From CAZWDL01 sp964632995 (GTDB lineage Bacteria > Bacteroidota > Bacteroidia > Chitinophagales > Saprospiraceae), in the NCBI GenBank assembly GCA_964632995.1, contig CAZWDL010000092.1, forward strand, positions 1 through 30,519: 30,519 bases of DNA, written 5' to 3'. The stretch's first letter is position 1; each line of letters begins with the position of its first letter. Below are positions 1 to 7,099 of this stretch, one piece after another. The position numbers were made by a program, and so were the translations under genes. The notes under the pieces were generated by a model that was not told the origin of the DNA, did not search any database, and was given only the letters and a program-made list of their open reading frames with translations.

Positions 1-97
1 GGCGCCAGTGGAGGATGGTGAGCAGTCATACCGCTGTCAGAAGCCCTTCGACAAATGGTATTTTTCAATAAGTAAAGCCTCGTTTACATAGTTAGCC

Positions 98-1381
98 GTG
101 AAGCAGCATCGTCTAAACCGCCTATCAACAATCTTAGCCTTTTGCCTCCTCGGTATCTGGGTCGCCTGCACTCCGACTTTGGAGCGGCGCTTTGCCGGCA
201 GCGCAGATATTGTTCCTGCAACTGAAACGGTGGCTATGCGCGGAGATCAGAAGCAGAACTGCAACGAACCGCTCCACTACATCCCCGACACCAATCACCT
301 CGATCACACGCCGATAAAAAACCTGCGCATCAATTTCCACTTTGTCAACAGCCGGGACAGCAGTCATAACTATACCGGTAATGAAGCAAGAAGGCTCGTT
401 CGCGAGTTGTTTCATTCCGCTCAGAAGGACTTGGCGCAAAACAATAAAATGTGGCTGCCCCATGAGAACGATACGCCGGTACTGCCGACGCGTTACCGCT
501 ACGTGCTCACCGGGATGCCCGGAGACCCGGACGACGACGGCATCTACACCCATTTCGATGATGAGCTGTACTACTACATACACCAGGGAAAAAACCGCAA
601 CCTCGGCGATCGCCGCGTCATCGACCGCTACGCGGTGCAGCTCGACTCCGTGCTCAATATCTTTATCATGCCGCATCATCCCGACAGCGTAGCCTCCCCG
701 ACTTACTCGGCCGGCGGGGTAGGAGTTGCCGTAGGTAACGCGATTAAAATTGCGGGAATCTATGAAAATGGTGGACCGGGCTGGAACTATCGCGGCGTAC
801 TGAATCACGAAATCGGGCACATCCTTGGCCTCTCGCACACCTGGGCCTACAATGACGGCTGCGAGGATACGCCCCGCCACCCGGGCAAGTGCTGGAACCG
901 CTCTAAGGAAGCTCCCTGCAATACTATGGCCTCCAACAACGTCATGGACTACAACGCCATGCAACATGCCTGGACGCCCTGCCAGATCGGCCGCGTGCAG
1001 GCCGCTATGGCCCGCCCCTCTTCCCGGGCCCGGCAGTTTCTGGAACCGCGCTGGTGCACCCTCGACGAATCAAAAAATATTATCATCCGCGATACGGTCA
1101 TTTGGAACAGCATGAAAGATCTGGAGGGTAACCTGATTATTGAAGAGGGAGCTGAACTAAGCATCTACTGCCGCGTCTCTCTACCGAAGAATGCTACGAT
1201 CAGCATCCAACCCGGCGGCTCCCTGATCCTTCACGACGCCCGCCTCCACAACGCCTGCGGCGAGCAATGGACGGGCATAGAAATCGTCCGCGCCGGCAAC
1301 CGGGAAGGACGACTCATCTTTCTCGGCAACCCCCAGCTGGAAAATATGCGATTCCCCCTGGATCAGAACCCTACGGATTAA
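98..1381 (+). CDS. M43 (pappalysin/cytophagalysin-like) zinc metalloprotease, probable lipoprotein
   Basis: A 427-residue extracytoplasmic protease. The zinc site HEIGHILGLSH is at residues 237-247 and fits the HExxHxxGxxH motif of metzincins; the Met-turn NVMDYN follows at 281-286, and the paired Cys residues around 255-274 are usual for family M43. A hydrophobic N-terminus (about 11-23) ends in WVAC, so Cys24 may be lipidated, although Trp at -3 makes the lipobox weak. After the catalytic domain (to about 315) comes a roughly 100-residue beta-rich tail resembling a few turns of parallel beta-helix. There is no type IX secretion C-terminal domain, which many Bacteroidota M43 proteases carry. 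The start is GTG, with an in-frame TAG three codons upstream. It converges on the next gene; an 8-bp inverted repeat (1386-1393 with 1412-1419) lies at the junction. The catalytic call is firm, the substrate unknown. Confidence 0.85.
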   Translation: MKQHRLNRLSTILAFCLLGIWVACTPTLERRFAGSADIVPATETVAMRGDQKQNCNEPLHYIPDTNHLDHTPIKNLRINFHFVNSRDSSHNYTGNEARRLVRELFHSAQKDLAQNNKMWLPHENDTPVLPTRYRYVLTGMPGDPDDDGIYTHFDDELYYYIHQGKNRNLGDRRVIDRYAVQLDSVLNIFIMPHHPDSVASPTYSAGGVGVAVGNAIKIAGIYENGGPGWNYRGVLNHEIGHILGLSHTWAYNDGCEDTPRHPGKCWNRSKEAPCNTMASNNVMDYNAMQHAWTPCQIGRVQAAMARPSSRARQFLEPRWCTLDESKNIIIRDTVIWNSMKDLEGNLIIEEGAELSIYCRVSLPKNATISIQPGGSLILHDARLHNACGEQWTGIEIVRAGNREGRLIFLGNPQLENMRFPLDQNPTD

Positions 1382-1407
1382 TCTCATGAACCTTTCCACT
1401 TTTACCC

Positions 1408-2124
1408 CTACAGGTTCATCCCTCTCCTGACCGTCACCTCTGATCCTTCCGCCAGAAAGATAGAGCTCGGCGGCCGGTCGAGATATTCGGCGAAAGCCGG
1501 ACCGTAGAGTCCTTCCACGTCGACGTCGATCTCATAGTCGCGCACCGGATGTACTCGCCAGGAAGGATGCTCCACCTGGTAGGTCGTCGTGCGCCGGTCG
1601 TCTATCCGGGTGTACCCCCAATAGTGTTCGGTGATAAAGGCGCCCTCACTGTCGGGATCCAGCAGTTCCCCCTGCGCTGCCGCCTCGGCGCGGATCAGAT
1701 TCCAGCGCCGCCGGTGCCGCCAGCGGTATTCCACATCCAAGGATTCCGCACCGCGCCGGATATCATGATCCATCGGCAGACGTACGTAGTGCTCGCCGTA
1801 CAGCGCATTGGCTACCAACACGATGGCACGCCGGGGCACAACCTCCTTAATAAAGACGACACCGCGACGCCACCCCTCCTCCGCACGGTGACGAACATAG
1901 AAACGCAGATTGAATTCTTCGAAATTGCGGTGGAAGGGAATAGCGGCGCCGAGCACCTTAGTATCTAAAAACAGAAATCCCACCAAACTCACATAACACT
2001 TCCCCTGCCAGAAATCCAGTTCGGTGCGATGAGGCAGATAAGGCTTCAAAATATCGGGATCGACAGGATAGTTGGCCATCAAAAGGTTTTCCCAACGGGC
2101 AGTGAGGAAGGTGCGGTTCGGCAT
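1408..2124 (-). CDS. DUF2071 (YqjF-like) family protein
   Basis: About 238 residues matching the DUF2071/YqjF family, recognisable from the N-terminal block TARWENLLMANYPVDP, the following LPHRTELDFWQGKCYVSLVGF region and the N-L-R-x-Y-V stretch near residue 70. Family members are soluble, acetoacetate-decarboxylase-like beta folds of about 240 residues; their biochemical role is not established. The open frame extends 22 codons upstream to 2190, but the ATG at 2124 is preferred because family homology begins there and the extra residues look like translated spacer. It is divergent from the GDYXXLXY gene and convergent with the M43 protease gene, so it is probably monocistronic. No convincing promoter motif was found. 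Confidence 0.8.
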   Translation of the reverse strand: MPNRTFLTARWENLLMANYPVDPDILKPYLPHRTELDFWQGKCYVSLVGFLFLDTKVLGAAIPFHRNFEEFNLRFYVRHRAEEGWRRGVVFIKEVVPRRAIVLVANALYGEHYVRLPMDHDIRRGAESLDVEYRWRHRRRWNLIRAEAAAQGELLDPDSEGAFITEHYWGYTRIDDRRTTTYQVEHPSWRVHPVRDYEIDVDVEGLYGPAFAEYLDRPPSSIFLAEGSEVTVRRGMNL

Positions 2125-2300
2125 ATAGCAGGTTTTTAAAAACAGATTTAAAGGATTAACGGAAGAAGGGGGAATTGGTTGACCAGGCACCGCGGATATA
2201 CGCTATTCGCTGCTCGCCGGTCTTTTGACAAGCGACAGGCTGCTGGTGCGGAGTTCCGAATTGGTATAATTTCTGTATTTTTCATTTCAAATACACCGAG

Positions 2301-2870
2301 ATGTCAACATTGCGCATTTCCGCCTTCGCTCTGGTCATGGTACTGTACCTGGCCTATCCCTATTACCTGATTTACCAGCAGGAGGCTATACTTGAACAAG
2401 GTACGCCTTACCGCCTGAAGCTGCGTCCCGTCGATCCGGTGGATGCCTTCCGGGGGCGATACCTGGCGCTGAATTATAATCTGCCTTTTTTCGCAAAGCC
2501 CGAAGCGCTGGAACAGGGGCAAAGGGTATTTCTGCCGGTGGAAGAAGACAGCCTGGGCTACACATATTTTCCGGAGCTCCTGTTATCTCCGCCCGCCGAT
2601 GGCGATTATCTGAAATCGGAGGCTACTTATTTTACCGATGACAGCGTGATGGTCAGCACCCCTGAAAACCTGCAGCGCTACTACCTCAACGAACAGACGG
2701 CGCCGCTGGCCGAAGCGGCCGTTCAGGAACTGGCTACGCAGTTGGACGGCTCCACAGAGGTGCGCGCCTACGCCCTGGTGCGCGTCCGAAAGGGGGAAGT
2801 GCGTATCGAACAGCTCTTTTTTGACGGGCTTCCTCTGCGGGAATATCTGGGGAAGGAAGTGCGGGAGTAA
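2301..2870 (+). CDS. GDYXXLXY-family membrane-anchored protein (orphan)
   Basis: A 189-residue protein with one N-terminal membrane segment (about 5-25) and an extracytoplasmic domain. The signature comes just after a PVDPVDAFRG block: GRYLALNY, matching the family motif G-D-Y-x-x-L-x-Y except that Asp is Arg. Family members (Pfam GDYXXLXY) are usually encoded next to DUF2157 or DUF4401 multi-spanning membrane proteins. Neither is present here, the neighbours being a DUF2071 gene and a convergent HExxH gene. Function is unknown; a part in a membrane complex is only suggested by the family context. The start ATG at 2301 leaves the membrane segment close to the N-terminus, as is usual for the family. 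Confidence 0.75.
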   Translation: MSTLRISAFALVMVLYLAYPYYLIYQQEAILEQGTPYRLKLRPVDPVDAFRGRYLALNYNLPFFAKPEALEQGQRVFLPVEEDSLGYTYFPELLLSPPADGDYLKSEATYFTDDSVMVSTPENLQRYYLNEQTAPLAEAAVQELATQLDGSTEVRAYALVRVRKGEVRIEQLFFDGLPLREYLGKEVRE

Positions 2871-2889
2871 AAAACCGGATTGCAATCCG
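2869..2889 (-). terminator. Short intrinsic terminator for the HExxH gene
   Basis: Read on the minus strand, the palindrome CGGATTGCAATCCG (2876-2889) is followed directly by G and six T residues (2874-2869). It lies 25 bases past the minus-strand gene's stop and touches the stop codon of the convergent plus-strand gene. The stem is only 5-6 bp, so efficiency is uncertain. Confidence 0.4.
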
Positions 2890-2913
2890 ATAAGCCCCTA
2901 TATTTTTATGAAT

Positions 2914-3642
2914 TTACCGGTTCTTTTGATACATCGGATATTCCTCCATAATATTCTGGATCTGTGTAGGAGAAAGATAGAGTCTTCCTTTTCCTTCCCT
3001 GTTTTTCGTCAGCCGGGTGGATTCACTCCAAGCCAGCAGCTGATAGCCCAGCCCGTGTTCAATGGTGCGGCGGTCGGTGGCATTTTCCAGTTCCTCCCGG
3101 AAAGAAGGAGACAACAGGTATTTCGGGCCCATCCACAACAGTTCCAGCCCCCGCTTATCGAGGTAAGCCATGATATGCGCCAGCTCATGGCCCAACACTC
3201 CCACTTGTCCGTTGAAAGGAATATTGCGCAGCAGAGTTGGTTCTTTCCAGCCGTTTTCCTTTATTTTCACAGTATCGATGATGACGTTGTAGGAACGCTC
3301 CCGCCAGGGAAGCAGCAGGCTCTCGAAAGCAGGTTGTGAAAGCAGTGAAATATCTGAATCGCTGCGGTAGAAGCGGATAGGCACTTCGCGCAATTCCGGA
3401 AAGTGGCGCAGGGCATACAGGGCCTGCAACTCATATCCTTCCGGCAACTGTTTTTTGTATCCAAAAGCATGACGAAGGCTGTCGAAGTGTTCCGGCGACA
3501 CCTCCTGCGGATAAGACCTGACCGGTTCGGGATACGCTTCCAAAGCGGCGGCAGGCCCAGCATGCGGGTCCTGTTCAAAAAACAGGATAAGCAAAAGGAT
3601 CAAAAAGAGCGCAGCTAGCCCATAAAGTATCATCCTTCTCAT
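2914..3642 (-). CDS. Membrane-anchored HExxH putative zinc metalloprotease
   Basis: A 242-residue protein with an N-terminal membrane anchor or uncleaved signal (about 4-22) and a zinc-peptidase-like core. HELAH is at 152-156, preceded by a hydrophobic GQVGVLG turn. About 30 residues on, the segment ELENATD (184-190) resembles the ExxxD helix that supplies the third zinc ligand in gluzincins such as M48, so Glu186 is the candidate third ligand. The family is not one I can name; it looks like a Bacteroidota hypothetical. The gene is 12 bases after the NRDE gene on the same strand, so it is very likely the last gene of an operon with the NRDE and deiodinase-like genes. Proteolysis is inferred from the motif only. 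Confidence 0.7.
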   Translation of the reverse strand: MRRMILYGLAALFLILLLILFFEQDPHAGPAAALEAYPEPVRSYPQEVSPEHFDSLRHAFGYKKQLPEGYELQALYALRHFPELREVPIRFYRSDSDISLLSQPAFESLLLPWRERSYNVIIDTVKIKENGWKEPTLLRNIPFNGQVGVLGHELAHIMAYLDKRGLELLWMGPKYLLSPSFREELENATDRRTIEHGLGYQLLAWSESTRLTKNREGKGRLYLSPTQIQNIMEEYPMYQKNR

Positions 3643-3654
3643 GGTTAGGCGTTT

Positions 3655-4368
3655 TTAGGAGACCTGATCGAGGAGATACTCCTCCTGCTGATCCCTCAGC
3701 AGATCATAGTACTGCATATAAGTATTTTCCGGCATTTTTTCGATTTGGGTGATGCTCACCGTCTGAACCATACCGTCCCGGTTCATTACCACATCGTTCC
3801 AGGGATCCCCCTCACCGGCATGGCGGTGGAAATCGAGGATAGCTTCGCGGCTAAAGTCCCGGCGTCCTTTCAGCCAATCTTTGAACCAGGCCTGCCGCCT
3901 GGCGCGCACGGGCGCTTCGTAGAGCATAGGTGAAGACCAGAGCCGGGGCTTTTCCGGATCGGGCGTAAAGAGATAGCGATCTCGACCGTCCCAGCGAAAT
4001 TCGAACAATCGGCCTTTTTCCAACACCACGAGGGTAAAGGGTTCCATACCTGGGAGATCGTAGTTTTGAAAAAACGCCATGGCATCCGGGAAATCAAAGA
4101 AATCGAGCACCATCAGACCGCGGCTACGCTTATAAGGCGGCCGCCGCTCGTGCCGGCCGAAGGCGCCATTGAGCAGATTGGCCGTTCTGTCGCCGTTTGA
4201 GGTAGCGATCCAGGTGCCGCCGGCCTGAGCGTCTTTAGGAAAAGCGACAGTCTTTCCGGCAGGTGTCGTCGTTTCGATGCTTCCCGCCTCCCGTCCCGGC
4301 GCTTCGTCGCGGTTGGAAGTGAGGATGTAAAGGCCGCTTCCTTTAGGAAGGTAGGTCAAGGTGCACAT
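3655..4368 (-). CDS. NRDE (TANGO2-like) family protein
   Basis: A 237-residue NRDE-family protein. It starts MCTLTYLP and contains LTSNRDE at about 17-23, the family signature, followed by the usual GGTWIA segment (about 49-54) and the NLLNG box. NRDE proteins include eukaryotic TANGO2 and have an Ntn-hydrolase-like start, with Cys2 potentially exposed after Met removal. Their reaction is not settled; links to haem handling and lipid homeostasis are reported for TANGO2. Here it is the middle gene of a minus-strand set: 55 bases after the deiodinase-like gene and 12 bases before the HExxH gene. The family call is firm, the function open. Confidence 0.85.
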   Translation of the reverse strand: MCTLTYLPKGSGLYILTSNRDEAPGREAGSIETTTPAGKTVAFPKDAQAGGTWIATSNGDRTANLLNGAFGRHERRPPYKRSRGLMVLDFFDFPDAMAFFQNYDLPGMEPFTLVVLEKGRLFEFRWDGRDRYLFTPDPEKPRLWSSPMLYEAPVRARRQAWFKDWLKGRRDFSREAILDFHRHAGEGDPWNDVVMNRDGMVQTVSITQIEKMPENTYMQYYDLLRDQQEEYLLDQVS

Positions 4369-4423
4369 ACTTTCATTATTTACAATACCAGTAAATATTC
4401 AGTGTCGCCCCGGTTCCAATGTT

Positions 4424-5113
4424 CTATGATGCTTGCTCTTCCTTTTTCGCTTCGTAATAAAAGAGCACTTCGGAAGCGTCTTTCCGCCTCAGGTCGGGTA
4501 CTTCGGCCTCCATAGCCGGGTATCCGACGGGGATGAGCAGAAAAGGGCGCTCATTTTTCGGACGCTCCAGGATTTCCTGCAGAAAGTTCATGGGACTAGG
4601 GGTGTGGGTCAGTGCAATCAACCCCGAATAGTGGATCGCCGCCAGCAGAAAACCGCAGGCCAGCCCGACAGACTCATTGACGTAGTAATTCTTGTGCCGT
4701 TCGCCGTCAATCAGATCGTAGGGCTTTTTAAAGACCACGATCAGATAGGGCGCCGTTTCCAGAAACGGCTTGTGCCAGTCGGTCCCGAAGGCCTTCAGGT
4801 CTTCCAGCCACTCCTCCGACATGCGGCCGTGATAGTTCTCGTATTCCTCTTTCTCTGCGGCTTCCCGGATTTTGGACTTCAATTCCGGATCCGAAACTAC
4901 ACAGAAAGACCAGGGTTGCTTATGTGCCCCCGAGGGCGCCGATGCCGCCGCCATGACAATATTTTCGATAACTTCTTTCGGCACCGGTTTATCCGAAAAC
5001 TGGCGCACGCTGCGCCGCTTGCCCATATTTTGCCTGAACTCGCGGCTGCGCCGTAACATTTCCGCTTTTCCGTAACGAACCCCCTGGTAGGGGATGAAGG
5101 ATTCTTGTTCCAT
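4424..5113 (-). CDS. Nitroreductase-superfamily flavoprotein, probable iodotyrosine (halotyrosine) deiodinase
   Basis: A 229-residue soluble FMN protein of the nitroreductase superfamily. Flavin-contact segments typical of iodotyrosine deiodinase (IYD) are visible: RRS at 33-35, PSGAH at 60-64 and the T-x-T-P stretch near 169-172. Most telling is the substrate lid: Glu90, Tyr94 and Lys115 have the spacing (+4, +21) of human IYD Glu157, Tyr161 and Lys182, which clamp the amino-acid part of iodotyrosine. The C-terminus (PVGYPAMEAEVPDL) is also IYD-like. The human enzyme's N-terminal membrane anchor is absent, as in soluble bacterial homologues; one from the related bacterium Haliscomenobacter hydrossis has been characterised. 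The reaction would be reductive dehalogenation of halotyrosines. It leads an apparent operon with the NRDE and HExxH genes. Superfamily is certain; activity is inferred from motifs. Confidence 0.85.
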   Translation of the reverse strand: MEQESFIPYQGVRYGKAEMLRRSREFRQNMGKRRSVRQFSDKPVPKEVIENIVMAAASAPSGAHKQPWSFCVVSDPELKSKIREAAEKEEYENYHGRMSEEWLEDLKAFGTDWHKPFLETAPYLIVVFKKPYDLIDGERHKNYYVNESVGLACGFLLAAIHYSGLIALTHTPSPMNFLQEILERPKNERPFLLIPVGYPAMEAEVPDLRRKDASEVLFYYEAKKEEQAS

Positions 5114-5169
5114 GGTTATATTGTTTCAGTGTTACATGGCTGACAAGGACTATACACGGCAATCATAAG

Positions 5170-5349
5170 CTTGAGCTTGTTGTGAGTTTGCTTCTGAAGC
5201 CGAAAATGACCAGATTTGGGTTCTCACGTCCCGCTTTCCTGAAAGCGGGATTAAGCCTGATAGCAGGGCTATGTGGCGATAAAATGGCAACGTGGTTCCA
5301 TAGATGGTCATTTGTAGGCCAAAGGGTAAACTCCCAACAAGCTCTCAAG
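5170..5349. repeat. 180-bp inverted-repeat element, MITE-like or structured RNA
   Basis: The ends are complementary: 5170-5189 pairs with 5328-5349 over 20 positions with one mismatch and one 2-base bulge. Inside, TGACCA (5207-5212, extended by AAA) pairs with 5305-5313, and ACGT at 5226-5229 pairs with 5290-5293. The core holds a perfect inverted repeat TCCCGCTTTC / GAAAGCGGGA (5229-5238, 5241-5250). The whole segment can therefore fold as one long imperfect hairpin. It lies between the dehydrogenase stop and the deiodinase-like start, and its right end overlaps the dehydrogenase stop codon. No transposase and no clear target duplication are seen. A miniature inverted-repeat element fits best; a structured leader RNA is the alternative. 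Confidence 0.6.
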
Positions 5350-6049
5350 GCGTTGACACCGATACGGGTAACACCTTGCCATTATAGAACCGGTGTGCCG
5401 TAAGGGCGAAATGACTAAGGTATCCGGCCATTTGCGCACTGGAAACGGGCGGCTCCATGCCCGGGAAAGCTTCCTGCAGCATTTCCGTATCGACGGCGCC
5501 GAGGGCCAGGCAGTTGACTTTTATCCCTTCTTCCTTCAACTCCTCGGCCAGACATTCGGTCAGATTCGAAAGGGCCGCCTTGCCGCCACTGTAGGCCGAC
5601 AGGCCCGGGAATTTGGCGCTTCCCTGGAAGCCACCCATACTGCTGATGTTGACGATATGGGCATGGTTGCTTTTTTTCAACCAAGGCAGCCCAAAGCGGA
5701 TGAGCTCTACCGGCCCGAATATATTGACGTGAAAAGAACGCTGCCAGTCGTCCGGCGTCAGCTCAGCAAAGGGCTTATTGATGAGCAGGCCGGCGTTGTT
5801 GATCAGGATATCAAGGCCGCCCAGCGCTTCCACCGCTACCTTTAAGGCGGGAAAGTCGGGCTGGGTCAGATCAAAAGGAAGGAAGCGAAGCGGGTGTTCA
5901 GGAGCTTGCTGCTCCACCTCTTCTGCCAACCGGCTCAACCGTTCTTCGTTGCGCGAAAGCGCCAATACTTCGTGTCCTCCCCGCGTAGCCATGAGAAAGG
6001 CAGTGTCGTATCCGATTCCCCGGCTCGCTCCGGTAATGATGATTTTCAT
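5345..6049 (-). CDS. Short-chain dehydrogenase/reductase (SDR)
   Basis: A 234-residue classical SDR. The Rossmann glycine motif TGASRGIG is at 6-13, the NNAG stabilising motif near 86-89, catalytic Ser in NISSMGG and the catalytic pair in YSGGK, giving the Ser-Tyr-Lys(-Asn) machinery of NAD(P)H-dependent reductases. Length is slightly short for the class (about 250). Substrate cannot be told from sequence. Its last codons run into the 180-bp inverted repeat, whose right arm contributes the stop codon, so the natural C-terminus may have been replaced by an insertion. It follows a second SDR gene 120 bases upstream on the same strand, but a -7-like box just before its start suggests separate transcription. 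Confidence 0.85.
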   Translation of the reverse strand: MKIIITGASRGIGYDTAFLMATRGGHEVLALSRNEERLSRLAEEVEQQAPEHPLRFLPFDLTQPDFPALKVAVEALGGLDILINNAGLLINKPFAELTPDDWQRSFHVNIFGPVELIRFGLPWLKKSNHAHIVNISSMGGFQGSAKFPGLSAYSGGKAALSNLTECLAEELKEEGIKVNCLALGAVDTEMLQEAFPGMEPPVSSAQMAGYLSHFALTAHRFYNGKVLPVSVSTP

Positions 6050-6062
6050 TTCTTGTTTTTTA

Positions 6063-6070
6063 CAAAGCTA
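6063..6070 (-). promoter_or_regulatory. Bacteroidota -7 box upstream of the SDR gene
   Basis: On the minus strand the sequence TAGCTTTG matches the Bacteroidota -7 consensus TAnnTTTG exactly, 14 bases before the ATG at 6049. No TTG-like -33 element is found at the right distance, so this is a partial match. Confidence 0.35.
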
Positions 6071-6169
6071 ATAAAAAGATGCTTGGCGATTGGCAGTAGA
6101 ATGCGGGCGAAAACAGCCACCGAAGCAATCATACCCGGTGGGGCTACGTCAGCACCTGGTCTTTCAACC

Positions 6170-6889
6170 CTATGCCCACCCCTTCGGCCGCAGCACAATT
6201 TCCTCGGCAACGGAAGCATCGCTCAGTTGATAAGCTGCCCATAACATGCTGGCGATATCTTCAGGGGGCATCAGTTGTTTGTCGACCGGTTTTTCCGCTT
6301 CCGACCAGGAGGACGTTGCCGTAGGCCCGGGCAGAATGGCACTTACTCTAACCCCTGTATGCGCTACCTCAGCGCGCAGGGCGCGGGAAAGGCCCAGCAG
6401 GGCGTGCTTGGTGATGACGTAGGCGCCCCGGTCGGCAAAAGCTTCGCGACTGGCCACTGAGCAAATGTTAAAAACGTGACCGGAGCCACGCTCCACCATA
6501 GCCGGCACGAAGGCCCGGACGAGATGATAGGCTGCGTATACATTGAGTTGCATCATCTGCTCCAGCCTGCCCGGGGGATCCTGCAGCAGCGGCCCCGGTT
6601 GAAATATCCCGACGTTATTGATTAACAGATACGGAGCAGGTTCCACCTCGCGGAACTGCTCGATGAGGGCATCTAGTTCTTCGTGCCGCTGCAAATCCGC
6701 TGCAACAACGGTCACCTGAGCATCCGGATAACGGCTGGTGATCAGCGAGCGCAGGGCCTGCAGATCGGCCGCCGTTCTGGCATTGAGCAACAGCTTACAA
6801 CCCTGCTCAGCCAGTTTCAGGGCAATAGCCCGGCCGATGCCTCTGCTGGCTCCGGTAATAAGAGCAGACGGCGTATTATTCCTCATCAC
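6170..6889 (-). CDS. Short-chain dehydrogenase/reductase (SDR), 3-oxoacyl-reductase-like
   Basis: A 239-residue classical SDR with TGASRGIG at about 13-20, an NNVG version of the NNAG motif near 91-94, catalytic Ser in NICSVAS and the YVITK catalytic pair near 152-156. The overall form resembles 3-oxoacyl-ACP reductases and sepiapterin-reductase-like enzymes, but substrate specificity is not readable. The C-terminal half shows the PG-x-T segment that follows beta-6 in this class. Two adjacent ATG codons (6889, 6886) could serve as start. It precedes the other SDR gene on the same strand and is divergent from the mlaE gene. The two proteins belong to different SDR subgroups, so the pair is unlikely to be a recent duplication. 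Confidence 0.85.
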   Translation of the reverse strand: MMRNNTPSALITGASRGIGRAIALKLAEQGCKLLLNARTAADLQALRSLITSRYPDAQVTVVAADLQRHEELDALIEQFREVEPAPYLLINNVGIFQPGPLLQDPPGRLEQMMQLNVYAAYHLVRAFVPAMVERGSGHVFNICSVASREAFADRGAYVITKHALLGLSRALRAEVAHTGVRVSAILPGPTATSSWSEAEKPVDKQLMPPEDIASMLWAAYQLSDASVAEEIVLRPKGWA

Positions 6890-6990
6890 ATTGTCATTTA
6901 TTCAGGTTACTCAACCTATAGATGCCTCCATATGTTTTGGACAAGAATAAAAGAGCGGTTCAACTTAGCGGCTTGATTTGAGCGTTTCCA

Positions 6991-7022
6991 TTCATCGATT
7001 CGCTAAAATAAAACTATTTTTG
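6991..7022 (+). promoter_or_regulatory. Putative promoter of the mlaE-mlaF pair
   Basis: TATTTTTG at 7015-7022 matches TAnnTTTG. A TTC (6991-6993) lies 21 bases upstream, one base off the TTG -33 element. The predicted transcript would have a leader of about 70 bases before the ATG at 7100. Confidence 0.45.
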
Positions 7023-7099
7023 CGCAGTTTTGATGGTGGCTATGACTGCCTGACTTTTTTTCACGCGCGGTATGGCGCTGCTGACACATTGAAAAATTT

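Noticed and set aside
134..967. 277-codon open frame opposite the M43 protease gene
   Set aside because: It lies wholly inside a recognised gene on the other strand, and its translation shows no known domain; it is a by-product of GC-rich codon use.
2225..2270. TTGACA and TATAAT hexamers upstream of the GDYXXLXY gene
   Set aside because: The spacing of 34 bases is double that of a functional sigma-70 promoter, and Bacteroidota use different consensus elements.
5163..5403. Two small open frames (61 and 73 codons) within the inverted-repeat element
   Set aside because: They follow from the complementary arms; no recognisable domain or credible start context is seen.
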